Shown piece after piece: positions 1-8,443 of a DNA stretch of 35,989 bases; the stretch's first letter is position 1; each line of letters starts with the position of its first letter. The position numbers were made by a program, and so were the translations under genes. Under the pieces are notes generated by a model that had not been told where the DNA came from, searched no databases, and saw only the letters and a program-made list of their open reading frames with translations. The DNA is from Fimbriimonadaceae bacterium (lineage in GTDB: Bacteria; Armatimonadota; Fimbriimonadia; Fimbriimonadales; Fimbriimonadaceae), in the NCBI GenBank assembly GCA_019694835.1, contig JAIBBE010000013.1, positions 1 to 35,989 on the forward strand, written 5' to 3'.

Positions 1-53
1 GGGAAAGCCAGTGCCGAAATGGCGAGCGCGCCGAATACGAATTCCTTAATCAT
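1..53 (-). CDS. 5' end of a secreted or membrane protein gene (truncated by window edge)
   Basis: Only the first 17 codons are inside the window. The start is an ATG at 51-53 on the minus strand, preceded seven bases upstream by a strong Shine-Dalgarno GGAGG (61-65), with a second AGAGG nearer the start. The visible residues, MIKEFVFGALAISALAF, have a charged n-region followed by a hydrophobic stretch, as in a Sec signal peptide or an N-terminal membrane anchor. A short perfect hairpin (arms 74-80 and 84-90) lies just upstream of the ribosome binding site in the probable leader. It lacks a T-tract in either direction, so it is not a convincing terminator. The mature protein is outside the window and no function can be given. 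I am fairly sure of the start because the ribosome binding site and signal-like sequence agree. Confidence 0.65.
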   Translation of the reverse strand, partial: MIKEFVFGALAISALAF

Positions 54-164
54 CCTCTAACCTCCAATTTTCTTGCAAGCGACGCTTGCACAGTCAACCA
101 AAAGCAGGATACGTGAATCCGGTTCCAAGAATTCCCGCCGTCGCCCTCGACGCCATCAGAAGAG

Positions 165-980
165 TCATGTCAGCGTCAAAATAGCGACCTCGGGACGACA
201 GAAGAGTCGGGAGGGTGGGCCTGTCGTTCCAACGCCGCGCGTCACGAAGATCGGCGTGGGGGCCTCGGGATAGAAGCCGCGTACGTACCGCTTCCCGTTC
301 TCGGTGTGCATCGGCGCCCAGCCCCACGGGGTCAGGAATTGGCCTCCGTGGCTGTGACCGGAGAGCACCAAGTCCACGCCAACGGGCAAGAGATCGGCAA
401 GGTCCGGCTCATGCCAGAGCGCCACGATCGGGGCGTCGGGATGGTGGTCTTCGGGCTGGGCGAATGCTTTGCCAAGATCGGCTCGGCCCTCGTTCGCCGA
501 GTCGATCCCCACCCACCGAATCCCCTGGTGCAGCCACGACTCGTTGCGCAGGAACTTGATGTTCAGGGCGTCGCAGATCCCTTCGAGCAGCGACGGATCG
601 CCGAAGCCGTAGTAGTCGTGGTTGCCCGGAATAGCGACGACGTTGCCTTCCATGATCAGCAGGGGCTCCAGGACTTCGCCGAGCATGTGGGGGACGTCTT
701 CCTTCCAATGCCCGACGAAGTCGCCCGCGATCACGACCATATCGGGCGATTCGTCCAGCGCGGCGGAGACCGCGCGCTGGGCCAGTTCGAACGTGTAGCG
801 GTCGCGGACGTGGAAGTCGGCGAGAAGCGCGATCCGGAAGCCGCGCAAGGATTCCGGCCAACCTCGAAGCCGCAGCGTGTAGCGTTCGACGGTCAGTTTC
901 TTGGACTCGACGAGCGCGCCGTACACCAACACGCCCGCCCCGACCAAACCGGCTCCGAGGAGAACCTTGCCGACCTTCAC
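165..980 (-). CDS. Membrane-anchored metallophosphoesterase (YkuE-like)
   Basis: This is a calcineurin-like metallophosphoesterase of about 271 residues. The five family metal-binding blocks appear in order: LLADFHV (Asp55, His57), AGDF (Asp87), GNHDYY (Asn120, His121), LWHEPD, and SGHSHGG near the C-terminus. Together they form a dinuclear metal site that hydrolyses phosphoesters. The N-terminus is a hydrophobic Gly/Val-rich segment, so the enzyme is probably anchored in the membrane with its catalytic domain outside, as in YkuE-type proteins. I chose a GTG start at 980 because it overlaps the queD stop codon as GTGA, typical of translational coupling; an ATG at 1016 would force a 40-base overlap. 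It is the last gene of a set with queD and an SRPBCC gene. The substrate cannot be told from sequence; lipid or nucleotide phosphoesters are family possibilities. Confidence 0.88.
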   Translation of the reverse strand: MKVGKVLLGAGLVGAGVLVYGALVESKKLTVERYTLRLRGWPESLRGFRIALLADFHVRDRYTFELAQRAVSAALDESPDMVVIAGDFVGHWKEDVPHMLGEVLEPLLIMEGNVVAIPGNHDYYGFGDPSLLEGICDALNIKFLRNESWLHQGIRWVGIDSANEGRADLGKAFAQPEDHHPDAPIVALWHEPDLADLLPVGVDLVLSGHSHGGQFLTPWGWAPMHTENGKRYVRGFYPEAPTPIFVTRGVGTTGPPSRLFCRPEVAILTLT

Positions 981-1432
981 AAGCCGTATTCCGCCCAAGA
1001 ATTCGGCGTCTCCCAAACCCTGACCCGCTCCAAGGTCACCGCCCCGGCCGGGATCGCGTAGTGGCCCTCACTAAAGCCTTCTTTCAGGATTCGATCCACC
1101 GTCTGGAAGAGCCAGCGCGCCAGGACTTCGGTCGTGGGGTCCTCGTTCTCGAAGACCACCAAGCTCTGCGGATAGACGCCCTGCATGGACGCGAGCAACG
1201 GATCCTTGGAGTTCAGGGCCATGGCATGGTCGAGGGCCTCAATCTGATGCTCCAAGGCCATTTTCAAAGCCTTGAAGTCGCAGACCATGTCGTGGGCGTC
1301 AAGCCCTTCCCCGCTGACGACGACTTCGATTCGGCGCGTGTGGCCGTGCGGATAGCGGCAGGCTTCCGGGTGCTTGCTGAGCATGTGGCCCGACTCGACG
1401 ACGAACGAGCGGCAGATTCGATAGCGAGCCAT
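977..1432 (-). CDS. queD: 6-carboxy-5,6,7,8-tetrahydropterin synthase (QueD / PTPS family)
   Basis: The 151-residue product belongs to the 6-pyruvoyl-tetrahydropterin synthase fold. Zinc ligands are visible as His16 and the HGH pair at 29-31, and the catalytic Cys25 lies in CRYPHGH, the spacing typical of bacterial QueD. LDHAMALN (around 67-74) and the ENEDPTTE segment are the other family blocks. QueD converts 7,8-dihydroneopterin triphosphate to carboxytetrahydropterin, an early step in the queuosine tRNA modification pathway. The ATG directly abuts the stop codon of the SRPBCC gene (TAGATG), and the 3' end overlaps the next gene by four bases, so the three genes are very probably one transcript. 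No queC, queE or queF is present here. A folate or biopterin-type role for this PTPS homologue cannot be excluded. Confidence 0.9.
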   Translation of the reverse strand: MARYRICRSFVVESGHMLSKHPEACRYPHGHTRRIEVVVSGEGLDAHDMVCDFKALKMALEHQIEALDHAMALNSKDPLLASMQGVYPQSLVVFENEDPTTEVLARWLFQTVDRILKEGFSEGHYAIPAGAVTLERVRVWETPNSWAEYGL

Positions 1433-1876
1433 CTAAGGCTTCTCCGCGCGTTCTTTGATCGCCCCCAGAACGCTTTCCATGTTCTTGATCACGATGCTGT
1501 GAACCACTTTCTTCACCAGCGGTCCGACGGCCGGAACAACGTATTCATATTCCAAATAACTGTCGAACCTCGTGCCCTCACCTTCTTCTACGAACTTCCA
1601 GGTGCCTTCGAGTTTGTCGTAATCGCCCGAGACTTGCCGAAAAACGCACGTGTGAGCGTCGTCGTCCCAGATATCCTCTTGGCGCCAACGCACTTTGAGG
1701 CCAAACGTCGGAATGAGCCCGACCCAATCCGAAATGACCTTCGGGCCCTCCGTCGAGACGATCTCGAGCGACTTCACGTCCTTCATGAATTCGGGAAACG
1801 AGCGGTTGTCGCGGGCGATTTCGTAGACCTTGTCGAGCGGGGCATTGATGTGAACGGTGGTTTCGACGATGGGCAT
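1433..1876 (-). CDS. SRPBCC (START/polyketide-cyclase-like) ligand-binding protein
   Basis: This is a small soluble protein of 147 residues. It begins MPIVETTVHINAPLDKVY, the characteristic N-terminal beta strand and helix of the SRPBCC/COQ10-type fold, and continues with alternating strands (KVRWRQEDIW, TCVFRQVSG, DKLEGTWKF, TRFDSYLEYEY) and a long C-terminal helix. These proteins form a deep hydrophobic cavity for lipids, quinones or polyketides; the ligand here is unknown. I start it at the ATG at 1874-1876, with a GGAAAG ribosome binding site upstream. A longer reading frame continues upstream but only as the shadow of the divergent dehydrogenase gene. A TATAAC box at 1892-1897 could serve as its -10. 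It is the first gene of the queD/phosphoesterase transcript. Confidence 0.85.
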   Translation of the reverse strand: MPIVETTVHINAPLDKVYEIARDNRSFPEFMKDVKSLEIVSTEGPKVISDWVGLIPTFGLKVRWRQEDIWDDDAHTCVFRQVSGDYDKLEGTWKFVEEGEGTRFDSYLEYEYVVPAVGPLVKKVVHSIVIKNMESVLGAIKERAEKP

Positions 1877-1972
1877 GGCTTTCCGGGTACCGTTATACCG
1901 TCGGCAGGCAAAGCACGGCCCTGTGGCGACGAACTTGAAGTCATGGGACGATTGGCGACGGCGCAAGAGACA

Positions 1973-2965
1973 ATGCAGGCACTGGTGTTGGACCGCCCCG
2001 GCAGTCTCATTCTCAATCAAGTTCCCATCCCTGAACCTGGCCCCGGCGAAGTCCTCGTCCGCGTGCGAGCAGCGCTCACTTGCGGTACCGACTTGAAGGC
2101 CTTCCTGCGCGGCCATCCCCAGATCCCCATGCCCGGCCTGCTTGGCCACGAATACAGCGGCGAAGTTGTCGCCGTGGGGACCAACGCGCCGTTCGAAGTC
2201 GGCCAGCGGGTGATGGGCGTTCACTCTGCGCCGTGTCAGGCGTGCTTCTGGTGCGAGAACGACCAAGAGAACCTGTGCGAACGGATCATGGCGACCAAGG
2301 TGCTCGGGAGCTACGCCGAGTACCTGCTCATCCCCGCCCACATCGCGCGGCTGAACCTGTTTGAGAAGCCCGATTCGCTGAGCTTTGAACGCGCGGCGAT
2401 GCTGGAGCCGCTGGCCTGCGTCGCGCATGGCATCGAGGTCACGCGTCCGCGCCCCCACAGCCACGTGCTCATCATCGGCCCCGGCGCGATTGGGCTCATG
2501 TTCGCAGCTGTTTTCCAGCGTGGCGGAGCCGCGTCGGTCACGGTGATCGGTCGCAATCCTGACCGGCTGGCGCTTGCCGCGTCGCTCGGTGCCCAGACCG
2601 GGTTCCTACGCGACCTGCCGCGCGAGCCCAAGTTCGACGTTGTCGTCGAGTGCACGGGCCGCGAGGAGATTTGGGAGCAGAGCATCGATTACGTGCGGCG
2701 TGGCGGCAAGGTGGTGCTCTTCGGCGGCTGCCCGTCGGGTTCGCGCGTGTCTTTCGATACTCGCCGCGTGCACTACGATCAGATCGAACTCATCAGCCCT
2801 TTCCACTTCGGCACCCGCGCCGTCCGCACCGCCCGCGAGTGGCTCCTCGACCCCACCCTCAACGTCGATCCCCTCATCTCCGGTGAGCGATCGCTGTCGG
2901 ATGCGCCGCAGGTATTTGCGGATTTGCAGGAGGGCCGGGGCATCAAGTACGTATTCAGACCCTAA
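1973..2965 (+). CDS. Zinc-dependent medium-chain alcohol/polyol dehydrogenase
   Basis: The 330-residue product is a zinc-containing medium-chain dehydrogenase/reductase. The N-terminal GroES-like half has the catalytic-zinc residues in the TCGTDLK and GLLGHEYSG blocks and the glutamate in LEPLACV. A structural zinc site is seen as a four-cysteine cluster in CQACFWCENDQENLC. The Rossmann half carries GPGAIGLM for NAD(P). Overall it resembles sorbitol, threonine or galactitol dehydrogenases, so the likely reaction is reversible NAD(P)-dependent oxidation of a secondary alcohol of a sugar or amino-acid derivative. It is a single-gene unit, divergent from the SRPBCC gene and convergent with the glycosyltransferase 26 bases away. 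The ATG at 1973 begins the conserved MQALVLDRPG; an in-frame ATG at 1943 would add ten residues and cannot be ruled out. The substrate is not identifiable. Confidence 0.9.
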   Translation: MQALVLDRPGSLILNQVPIPEPGPGEVLVRVRAALTCGTDLKAFLRGHPQIPMPGLLGHEYSGEVVAVGTNAPFEVGQRVMGVHSAPCQACFWCENDQENLCERIMATKVLGSYAEYLLIPAHIARLNLFEKPDSLSFERAAMLEPLACVAHGIEVTRPRPHSHVLIIGPGAIGLMFAAVFQRGGAASVTVIGRNPDRLALAASLGAQTGFLRDLPREPKFDVVVECTGREEIWEQSIDYVRRGGKVVLFGGCPSGSRVSFDTRRVHYDQIELISPFHFGTRAVRTAREWLLDPTLNVDPLISGERSLSDAPQVFADLQEGRGIKYVFRP

Positions 2966-2991
2966 TGCTCTGAGCCATCCAGAACTTCTCT

Positions 2992-4053
2992 TCAACGTAA
3001 AGTCTGGGTGTAGGCTTTCAGCGTCTCCTCGGCGGCGCGACGCCACGTAAAGTGATTGGCCACGTGCTCGGAGAGAACCTGCGAACGGGGGCGGGACAGC
3101 GCGCGGCGCGTGGCGGACAGCATCGAGCGGAGACTGTGGGGATCGACGTAGTCGGCCCGGTCGCCGAAGTAGTCCCGAGCGGACCCCACCTCCGTGGAAA
3201 CGATTGGCGCACCCGCGAGGGCGGCTTCCAGCGATGCCAGCCCCGGAGTTTCGCGCAGGCTCGGCAGGGCGTGAAGTCGGCAGAGCGCATAGAGACCATG
3301 CAACACCGGGCTCGGCTGCTGGCCAAGGAGGATCGCCCCCGCCGCCGCGCATTCTTCGGCATATCCGGGTCGCGGTGCACCGGCGCACGCAACTGTGAGA
3401 CCGCTCGGCGCAATCGCGCGGATGTAGGCAAGCTGATTCTTGACCGGCTCGACACGGGCCGCAATCAAGATGAAGGCGTCGGGCTTCAAGCCGTGTGCCT
3501 CTAAGACCGCCTGAGCCCCTTCCCGATCGACCTCGGGATGTGGATCGATGCCGTTAGGGACGACGTGGATCGGTGTGGTGAAACTGGCGAGCGCGCGCAG
3601 GCCCACCGCTTCCGAATCCGAATTGGGAAGGAGCATATCGCTGTCGGTAAGTATCGAGCGATGGACGGCGCGCTGGTCATACGCTTGCCGTTCGATCCGC
3701 CGCTGGGCCCACGCCCGTGCGATCCGGGTTCCGAAGACCTTCCTCGCAAGTCGCCACTTGGGGCTGCGATCCAGAACTTCTTCGACAGCGAAATCCCACC
3801 AAATGGTGCTGACCGCCACCTTGCGCCCAGCGTCCTTCGCGGCCCGGAGTTGTGAGGCGGTGAAGTCGAAGGTCTGGAGATTGAAGAGATGCACGAGGTC
3901 GAATTCGCGGAAGCGCTCTTCTGGTTGCGCACCAATTCCGATCTCGACCTCGACTCCAAGTTCGCGCAGGTGGCGCGCAGTTTGGTCCATCTGGACGGTA
4001 TCGCCTCCCATCGCGGTGTAGGCGTCCTCCCGGTTGACAATGAGGACTCGCAT
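2992..4053 (-). CDS. Family 4-type glycosyltransferase (GT-B fold)
   Basis: About 353 residues. The N-terminus MRVLIVNREDAYTAMGGDT followed by QTARHLRELG is the usual beginning of GT4 transferases, in which a glycine-rich loop near the start contacts the nucleotide sugar. The second Rossmann half starts around AFILIAARVEPVKNQ and includes HALPSLRETPGLASLEAALAG, which matches the family E-x7-E region binding the donor, and PIVSTEVGSARDYF. It probably transfers a sugar from a nucleotide donor to a lipid or polysaccharide acceptor at the cytoplasmic face of the membrane. The ATG at 4051-4053 is preferred over one at 4068 because GGGAG lies eight bases upstream. It follows guaA by five bases and is likely co-transcribed with it. 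Donor and acceptor are unknown. Confidence 0.87.
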   Translation of the reverse strand: MRVLIVNREDAYTAMGGDTVQMDQTARHLRELGVEVEIGIGAQPEERFREFDLVHLFNLQTFDFTASQLRAAKDAGRKVAVSTIWWDFAVEEVLDRSPKWRLARKVFGTRIARAWAQRRIERQAYDQRAVHRSILTDSDMLLPNSDSEAVGLRALASFTTPIHVVPNGIDPHPEVDREGAQAVLEAHGLKPDAFILIAARVEPVKNQLAYIRAIAPSGLTVACAGAPRPGYAEECAAAGAILLGQQPSPVLHGLYALCRLHALPSLRETPGLASLEAALAGAPIVSTEVGSARDYFGDRADYVDPHSLRSMLSATRRALSRPRSQVLSEHVANHFTWRRAAEETLKAYTQTLR

Positions 4054-4058
4054 CCTCG

Positions 4059-5639
4059 CTACTCCCACTCGATGGTGGCGGGCGGTTTGCTGGTCAGATC
4101 GTACAGGACTCGATTGACCCCCGCGACCTCGTTCACGATCCGGTTGGCGACGTGCTCCAGGAATTCGAACTCGAACGGAACGGCGGTCGCGGTCATCGCA
4201 TCCTCGCTCTGCACAGCCCTCAACACAATCGGGTGCTGGTACGTGCGTTCGTCGCCCATGACGCCAACACTCCGCACGTCGAGCAGCGCCGCGTAGGATT
4301 GCCAGATCCCCTTCTGCAGGCCTCGCTTCCGGATCTCTTCGCGGAAGATCGCGTCGGCTTCTTGCACGATATGAACGCGTTCGCGTGTGACTTCGCCGAG
4401 GATGCGCACGCCGAGGCCGGGGCCGGGGAAAGGCTCGCGGTCAACCATCTCGTCCGGCAGTCCGAGGCGACGCCCGACCTCGCGAACCTCGTCCTTGAAT
4501 AGCCACTTGAGCGGCTCGATGACTTTCAGGCGCATCCAGTCGGGGAGGCCGCCGACGTTGTGATGGGTCTTGATCTTGGCCGCTGTCGGTGACCCGCTCT
4601 CGATGATGTCGGGATAGAGCGTCCCTTGGGCAAGGAAGTCGCATCCCTTGAGTTCATCGGCATGGACTTCGAAGGCTCGGATGAACTCGGCCCCGATGAT
4701 CTTGCGCTTCTGCTCGGGGTCGGTCACACCAGCGAGGGCGTCGAAGAACTGATCGCGGGCGTCGATGACGACGAGATTGGGGTGGAAGGTCTCGGTGAAT
4801 GCCGCCACCACACTTTCCGCCTCGTTCTTTCGGAGCAGGCCGTGATTGACGAAGACACACGTGACTTGGTCGCCCACAGCCCGACTCACGAGCGCCGCGA
4901 CCACGGAACTATCCACCCCGCCGCTGACCGCGCAGAGGACGCGGCGGTCGCCGACCTCTTCACGAATGCGAGCGAGGCTCTCCTCGATGAAGCTCTCACT
5001 TGTCCAGTCGCCCATCAGTCCGACGCGTTCGAGGAGAAATCGCTTCAATATGGTTTTGCCGTCCAGCGTGTGGCTGACTTCGGGATGGAACTGAACTCCG
5101 AATCGCTTGCCGCTGGCGTCCTCAAACGCGGCGACAGGGCAAGAGTCGGTCGATGCGGTGACGCTAAATCCGGCCGGGGGGGCGAGGACTTGGTCGCCAT
5201 GGCTCATCCAGACTTGGTCGCTTGCGAGGCCGTCGATCAGTGAGCCCGTGGCGACGTGATCGAGGTGCCGCCGCCCATATTCGCGCTCACTCGCTCGCTC
5301 GACACGACCGCCGAGCCGGTGGGCCATGAGTTGCTGGCCGTAGCAGATGCCCAGGAGTGGAAGGCCGTCGGGGATGCGGGAGAAGTCGAGGTCCGGCGCG
5401 ACCGAATCGTTGACGCTCATCGGGCCGCCGCTGAGAATGATCGCTTTGGTTTCCCCGTCGGGGAATGAGTCCGGCAACTTGTTCCACGGCACCATCTCGC
5501 TGTAGACCCCCAACTCGCGGACGCGGCGAACGATGAGTTGAGTGTACTGGCCGCCGAAGTCGATGACGACGACCTTTTCGTGGGCCACTTGGGTGGGTGC
5601 GATCATGCCCAAGGATACCGCCAGACGTGATCCGGACAT
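4059..5639 (-). CDS. guaA: GMP synthase (glutamine-hydrolysing)
   Basis: A full-length GMP synthase of 526 residues, which aminates XMP to GMP using glutamine and ATP. The class I amidotransferase domain has its nucleophile Cys99 in GICYGQQ and His185/Glu187 in FHPEV. The ATP-pyrophosphatase domain has the P-loop SGGVDSS at 239-245. The C-terminal dimerisation domain ends with the canonical [13 protein letters not shown]. The start at 5639 is supported by AGAGG about six bases upstream. An internal ATG at 5606 would remove only a non-conserved 11-residue leader, so the true start is somewhat open. It is preceded by the PhyH gene with a 34-base gap and followed by the glycosyltransferase. Confidence 0.97.
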   Translation of the reverse strand: MSGSRLAVSLGMIAPTQVAHEKVVVIDFGGQYTQLIVRRVRELGVYSEMVPWNKLPDSFPDGETKAIILSGGPMSVNDSVAPDLDFSRIPDGLPLLGICYGQQLMAHRLGGRVERASEREYGRRHLDHVATGSLIDGLASDQVWMSHGDQVLAPPAGFSVTASTDSCPVAAFEDASGKRFGVQFHPEVSHTLDGKTILKRFLLERVGLMGDWTSESFIEESLARIREEVGDRRVLCAVSGGVDSSVVAALVSRAVGDQVTCVFVNHGLLRKNEAESVVAAFTETFHPNLVVIDARDQFFDALAGVTDPEQKRKIIGAEFIRAFEVHADELKGCDFLAQGTLYPDIIESGSPTAAKIKTHHNVGGLPDWMRLKVIEPLKWLFKDEVREVGRRLGLPDEMVDREPFPGPGLGVRILGEVTRERVHIVQEADAIFREEIRKRGLQKGIWQSYAALLDVRSVGVMGDERTYQHPIVLRAVQSEDAMTATAVPFEFEFLEHVANRIVNEVAGVNRVLYDLTSKPPATIEWE

Positions 5640-5673
5640 CGTGTGCCTCTAAACCCCTCTGTCTGGGTTCGTA

Positions 5674-6498
5674 TCAAGGAGTGAAGGCCCAGACGACCGG
5701 ATTTAGTTCACTCGCAGCCAAGTCTCCCCCGACCAGCCCCGGGAACCAGGAGGCAAGGTCATTTTCTCGCTGCGGGCTGTCGGGAGCAGAGATTCGGGCA
5801 CCGTCTTCGAAGTAGATGATGGTCATGACTTCGCGGGTCGTGTCCTGCGACCGGTTGCCGGGGGCACCATGCAACACCCATCCGTCGTGGAAAGTCGCGT
5901 CACCGGCCGCCATATCCCCAGCCGAGAGAACCTCGTATCCGCGCTCGTGGATCAGGTCGGCAAGGCGCTTCTCGGAGTCGTCCGAGATGTTCAGCGGGCC
6001 GAGATAGCCGAGTTCGTGCGAACCTGCCGCGAAGTGCATCGTCCCCATGTCCGCGCTCGCATTGACAAGAGGCATCCAGAGGGTGATGCATTTGACCCCA
6101 TCGAGCGGCCAATACTGCTGATCTTGATGCCACGGCGTCGGCCCGCCGCCCGGCTCTTTGAAGAGGGCTTGATCATGGTAGAGCCGAACCCCTTTCACCC
6201 CCATGAGTTCTGCCGCAACCCTGCCAAATCGCTTGGCCAGGGTAAATCGGGCGACTGCCTCGTCATGCCGCCACAGGTTCATGTTCTGGATGAAGGCTTT
6301 GCCGTAGGTGTCCCGATATTCCAGCTTGGCGTAGGCTTTGGCCACTTCGTCAGTCGAGGCCTTGATCCGCTGGCGGTAAAACGCGACTTCTTCCGGCGTG
6401 GCGAGGCACCGCACCAACGCGTACCCGTGCTTCTGATAGTGCTCTGTCGTCTCGGGAGCCAGCGCGTAGGGTTGGTCGAATTCGGGAGCGGTGATCAT
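5674..6498 (-). CDS. Phytanoyl-CoA dioxygenase (PhyH) family Fe(II)/2-oxoglutarate oxygenase
   Basis: The 274-residue product is a PhyH-type non-haem iron oxygenase. The double-stranded beta-helix facial triad is visible as His124 and Asp126 in WHQDQQYW and His210 in WVLHGAPGNRS. An arginine just after (216 or 222) is the likely 2-oxoglutarate carboxylate ligand. Enzymes of this family hydroxylate small organic molecules using O2 and 2-oxoglutarate; in bacteria substrates range from ectoine to secondary metabolites and are not predictable from sequence. The PGGGPTPWHQD context resembles the large environmental PhyH group rather than peroxisomal phytanoyl-CoA hydroxylase itself. The gene begins nine bases after the aspartate kinase stop and precedes guaA by 34 bases, so it probably belongs to that transcript although no biochemical link is obvious. 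Confidence 0.9.
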   Translation of the reverse strand: MITAPEFDQPYALAPETTEHYQKHGYALVRCLATPEEVAFYRQRIKASTDEVAKAYAKLEYRDTYGKAFIQNMNLWRHDEAVARFTLAKRFGRVAAELMGVKGVRLYHDQALFKEPGGGPTPWHQDQQYWPLDGVKCITLWMPLVNASADMGTMHFAAGSHELGYLGPLNISDDSEKRLADLIHERGYEVLSAGDMAAGDATFHDGWVLHGAPGNRSQDTTREVMTIIYFEDGARISAPDSPQRENDLASWFPGLVGGDLAASELNPVVWAFTP

Positions 6499-6507
6499 GT
6501 CGCGAGG

Positions 6508-7863
6508 CTACCGGATTTCGTCGAGTTTGAATCGGTCGTGAAGTAGACGTACCGCCCGCTCGGTCTCGGCTTCTGGGATCAGGCAGCTCAGCGAGAGGTC
6601 GCTATCGCTGGTCTGGAGGACCGTGATCTGGGCCTCGTGCAGGACGCGCAGGACCGATAAGAACACGCCCGGTTGCTGGAGGTACTCATGGCCGATGAGC
6701 GAGACCATCGTGCAGTTCTCGGTCGCCTCAAGGGTAATGGTCCGGACCTCGCCGAGTGGCGCAAGCAGACCGGCTTGCGTTTCGGCTTCCCGCGAAGGCT
6801 GATCGCCGATCTGGAAGAGATAGATGGATTTCTCTCCTCCTTCATCGATGGGGATAACGAGACCGTCGAGAAGGTCTTGCACGGTCGGATACTGGCTCCG
6901 GGGAACCGCAAATCCGATGCCGGACGGGCTTAGATTCATCATGAACAGGTTCAGACCGTACCGCGCCATCATCTCGTACACCCTCGACTCCAAAGCGGTT
7001 CGGTGGACTTCGGGGGCTTGGGTTAGGTCGAAGCGGAAGTAGACGAGCTTGCCCGTGTGGGTAAGTCCAGTGACGCGCCGGCCTGGAAATTTCTCTCGCT
7101 TGACGATCTCGGTACCTTCTTCCTCGCCAAAGGTGCTCTTAACCCACAGCGGGATGTCGTACTTCATCGCGATCTCGGCCGCTCGCGGGTGGAGGACTTT
7201 CGCCCCGAGGTGGGCGATTTCGGCGACTTCGTCGTAGGTTACTTTTCGCAGGGTTGGCGCTTGCTTGACGAAGTCGGGATCAGCCGTTTTCACGCCGTCG
7301 ACATCCGTGTAGATCTCCACCGCTTCTGCCCGCATTGCAGCCCCAATGGCCGACGCGGTCGTATCCGAGCCGCCTCGACCGAGGGTCGTAAGTTCTCCGC
7401 CGGGGGCACCGTCACCGGCGACGTAGACGCCTTGAAATCCGCAGATGACGGGGATGTTGCCCGTTTCGATGCTCTTGAAGAGCGAGCTAGGATTGACGCC
7501 GACAATGCGCGCATTGCCATAGACGCCGTCCGTACGGATTCCAGCTTGGCCGCCACGAAACGACTGGGCTGGATGGCCGAGAGTCTTTAGGGTGTGGGCG
7601 AAGATCACGGCTGAGAAGATCTCGCCGCACGCGATCATGAGATCGAGTTCGCGAGGGTCGGGGGCTACATCAGGATCAATCTCACGGAGTAGGGTGATCA
7701 ACGTATCCGTCGCATAAGGCTGACCCTTGCGACCAATGGCACTGACGACCACAACCGGCTTGAAGCCCTGTTCTTTGGTCGAAATCACCCGCAAGGCAGC
7801 TTGATGGCGCGCTTCCGGTGTGGCGACGCTGGTGCCCCCGAACTTCATGACCCTGATCTTCAT
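6508..7863 (-). CDS. lysC: Aspartate kinase
   Basis: A 451-residue aspartokinase, the first step of the lysine/threonine/methionine branch, phosphorylating aspartate with ATP. The kinase domain begins with RVMKFGGTSVATPEAR, the family signature, and has the nucleotide-binding block TTLGRGGSDTTAS and TDVDGVKTADP. A regulatory tail of about 150 residues contains ACT-type segments (TITLEATENCTMVSLIG, ITVLQTSDSDLSLSCLI), which in this family bind end-product amino acids. Its start overlaps the stop of the upstream ACT-domain gene by four bases (ATGA), so translation is coupled. The length and single kinase domain point to a monofunctional enzyme rather than a fusion with homoserine dehydrogenase. 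Confidence 0.95.
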   Translation of the reverse strand: MKIRVMKFGGTSVATPEARHQAALRVISTKEQGFKPVVVVSAIGRKGQPYATDTLITLLREIDPDVAPDPRELDLMIACGEIFSAVIFAHTLKTLGHPAQSFRGGQAGIRTDGVYGNARIVGVNPSSLFKSIETGNIPVICGFQGVYVAGDGAPGGELTTLGRGGSDTTASAIGAAMRAEAVEIYTDVDGVKTADPDFVKQAPTLRKVTYDEVAEIAHLGAKVLHPRAAEIAMKYDIPLWVKSTFGEEEGTEIVKREKFPGRRVTGLTHTGKLVYFRFDLTQAPEVHRTALESRVYEMMARYGLNLFMMNLSPSGIGFAVPRSQYPTVQDLLDGLVIPIDEGGEKSIYLFQIGDQPSREAETQAGLLAPLGEVRTITLEATENCTMVSLIGHEYLQQPGVFLSVLRVLHEAQITVLQTSDSDLSLSCLIPEAETERAVRLLHDRFKLDEIR

Positions 7864-8345
7864 GCCGACAGGCGCTCCTGAAGCAGATTCGCCAAGTCAG
7901 TTGCGCGCGAATCCTCGGTCACGATGAGAAGCCGGTCGTGCATGTCGCCGAGGTGGTCGATATGGGCACCGGAGCCGATTGCCGTCGCGACGATCTTGGC
8001 AATCAACCCTTCCTCGTCACGCATGTTCACAGCGTGCACCATGACGATGCTTCGCCCTTCGTTGAGTTCGAACTGATAGCCTGCGCCGGAGAGACAGTCG
8101 ACGATGGCTCGCGAGCGGTCGGCCGGTATCAGAAATGACAAGCCATCAGTCGTGAGTTTGAGGAAGTCGAGGCTGATTTGAGCGTGCGCAACGGCGTCGA
8201 GCACGGCAAGTCGACGATCCAACGTGGGTTCGAGGTCCATCACGTGAACCTGCGAGTATCCCTGCCGAATCTCGACACTGATAATGCCGCGTTTCTTCTC
8301 GAACCCGGTCTCATACGAGCTAGCTGTGGTCATGTGGCTGCTCAT
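7860..8345 (-). CDS. Stand-alone ACT-domain protein encoded immediately upstream of aspartate kinase
   Basis: The product is about 161 residues with no kinase domain. Two ACT-like modules can be traced. One starts at ISVEIRQGYSQVHVMDL and includes a helix-strand segment ending in SFLIPADRS. The second is SIVMVHAVNMRDEEGLIAKIVATAIGSGAHIDHLG followed by LLIVTEDSRATDLANLLQ. The D/N-x-x-G-x-x-[AG]-[KR] loop typical of amino-acid binding is recognisable in MRDEEGLIAKI. It resembles the regulatory tail of aspartokinases. Its stop overlaps the lysC start by four bases, so it may act as a separate regulatory partner of that enzyme, by analogy with the beta subunit of some aspartokinases. The partner role is inference. 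The start is uncertain: ATG at 8345 is chosen, with others at 8333 and 8390, and none has a good ribosome binding site. Confidence 0.8.
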   Translation of the reverse strand: MSSHMTTASSYETGFEKKRGIISVEIRQGYSQVHVMDLEPTLDRRLAVLDAVAHAQISLDFLKLTTDGLSFLIPADRSRAIVDCLSGAGYQFELNEGRSIVMVHAVNMRDEEGLIAKIVATAIGSGAHIDHLGDMHDRLLIVTEDSRATDLANLLQERLSA

Positions 8346-8443
8346 TTTAGCAGGGCAAGCGGACGTTGGTCGGCAACCGAACCCGGTCATGTCGATGAGA
8401 ATGATCCGGTGGTCCCTACGGCCATCCGGCCCTTACTGATGTG

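Noticed and set aside
74..90. Hairpin upstream of the first gene considered as a terminator
   Set aside because: The 7-bp stem has no T-tract on either strand and lies beside a ribosome binding site, so it is more likely a leader hairpin or chance.
1061..1972. N-terminal extension of the zinc dehydrogenase frame by about 300 codons
   Set aside because: It runs antisense to queD and the SRPBCC gene and has no dehydrogenase similarity; the family N-terminus begins at 1973.
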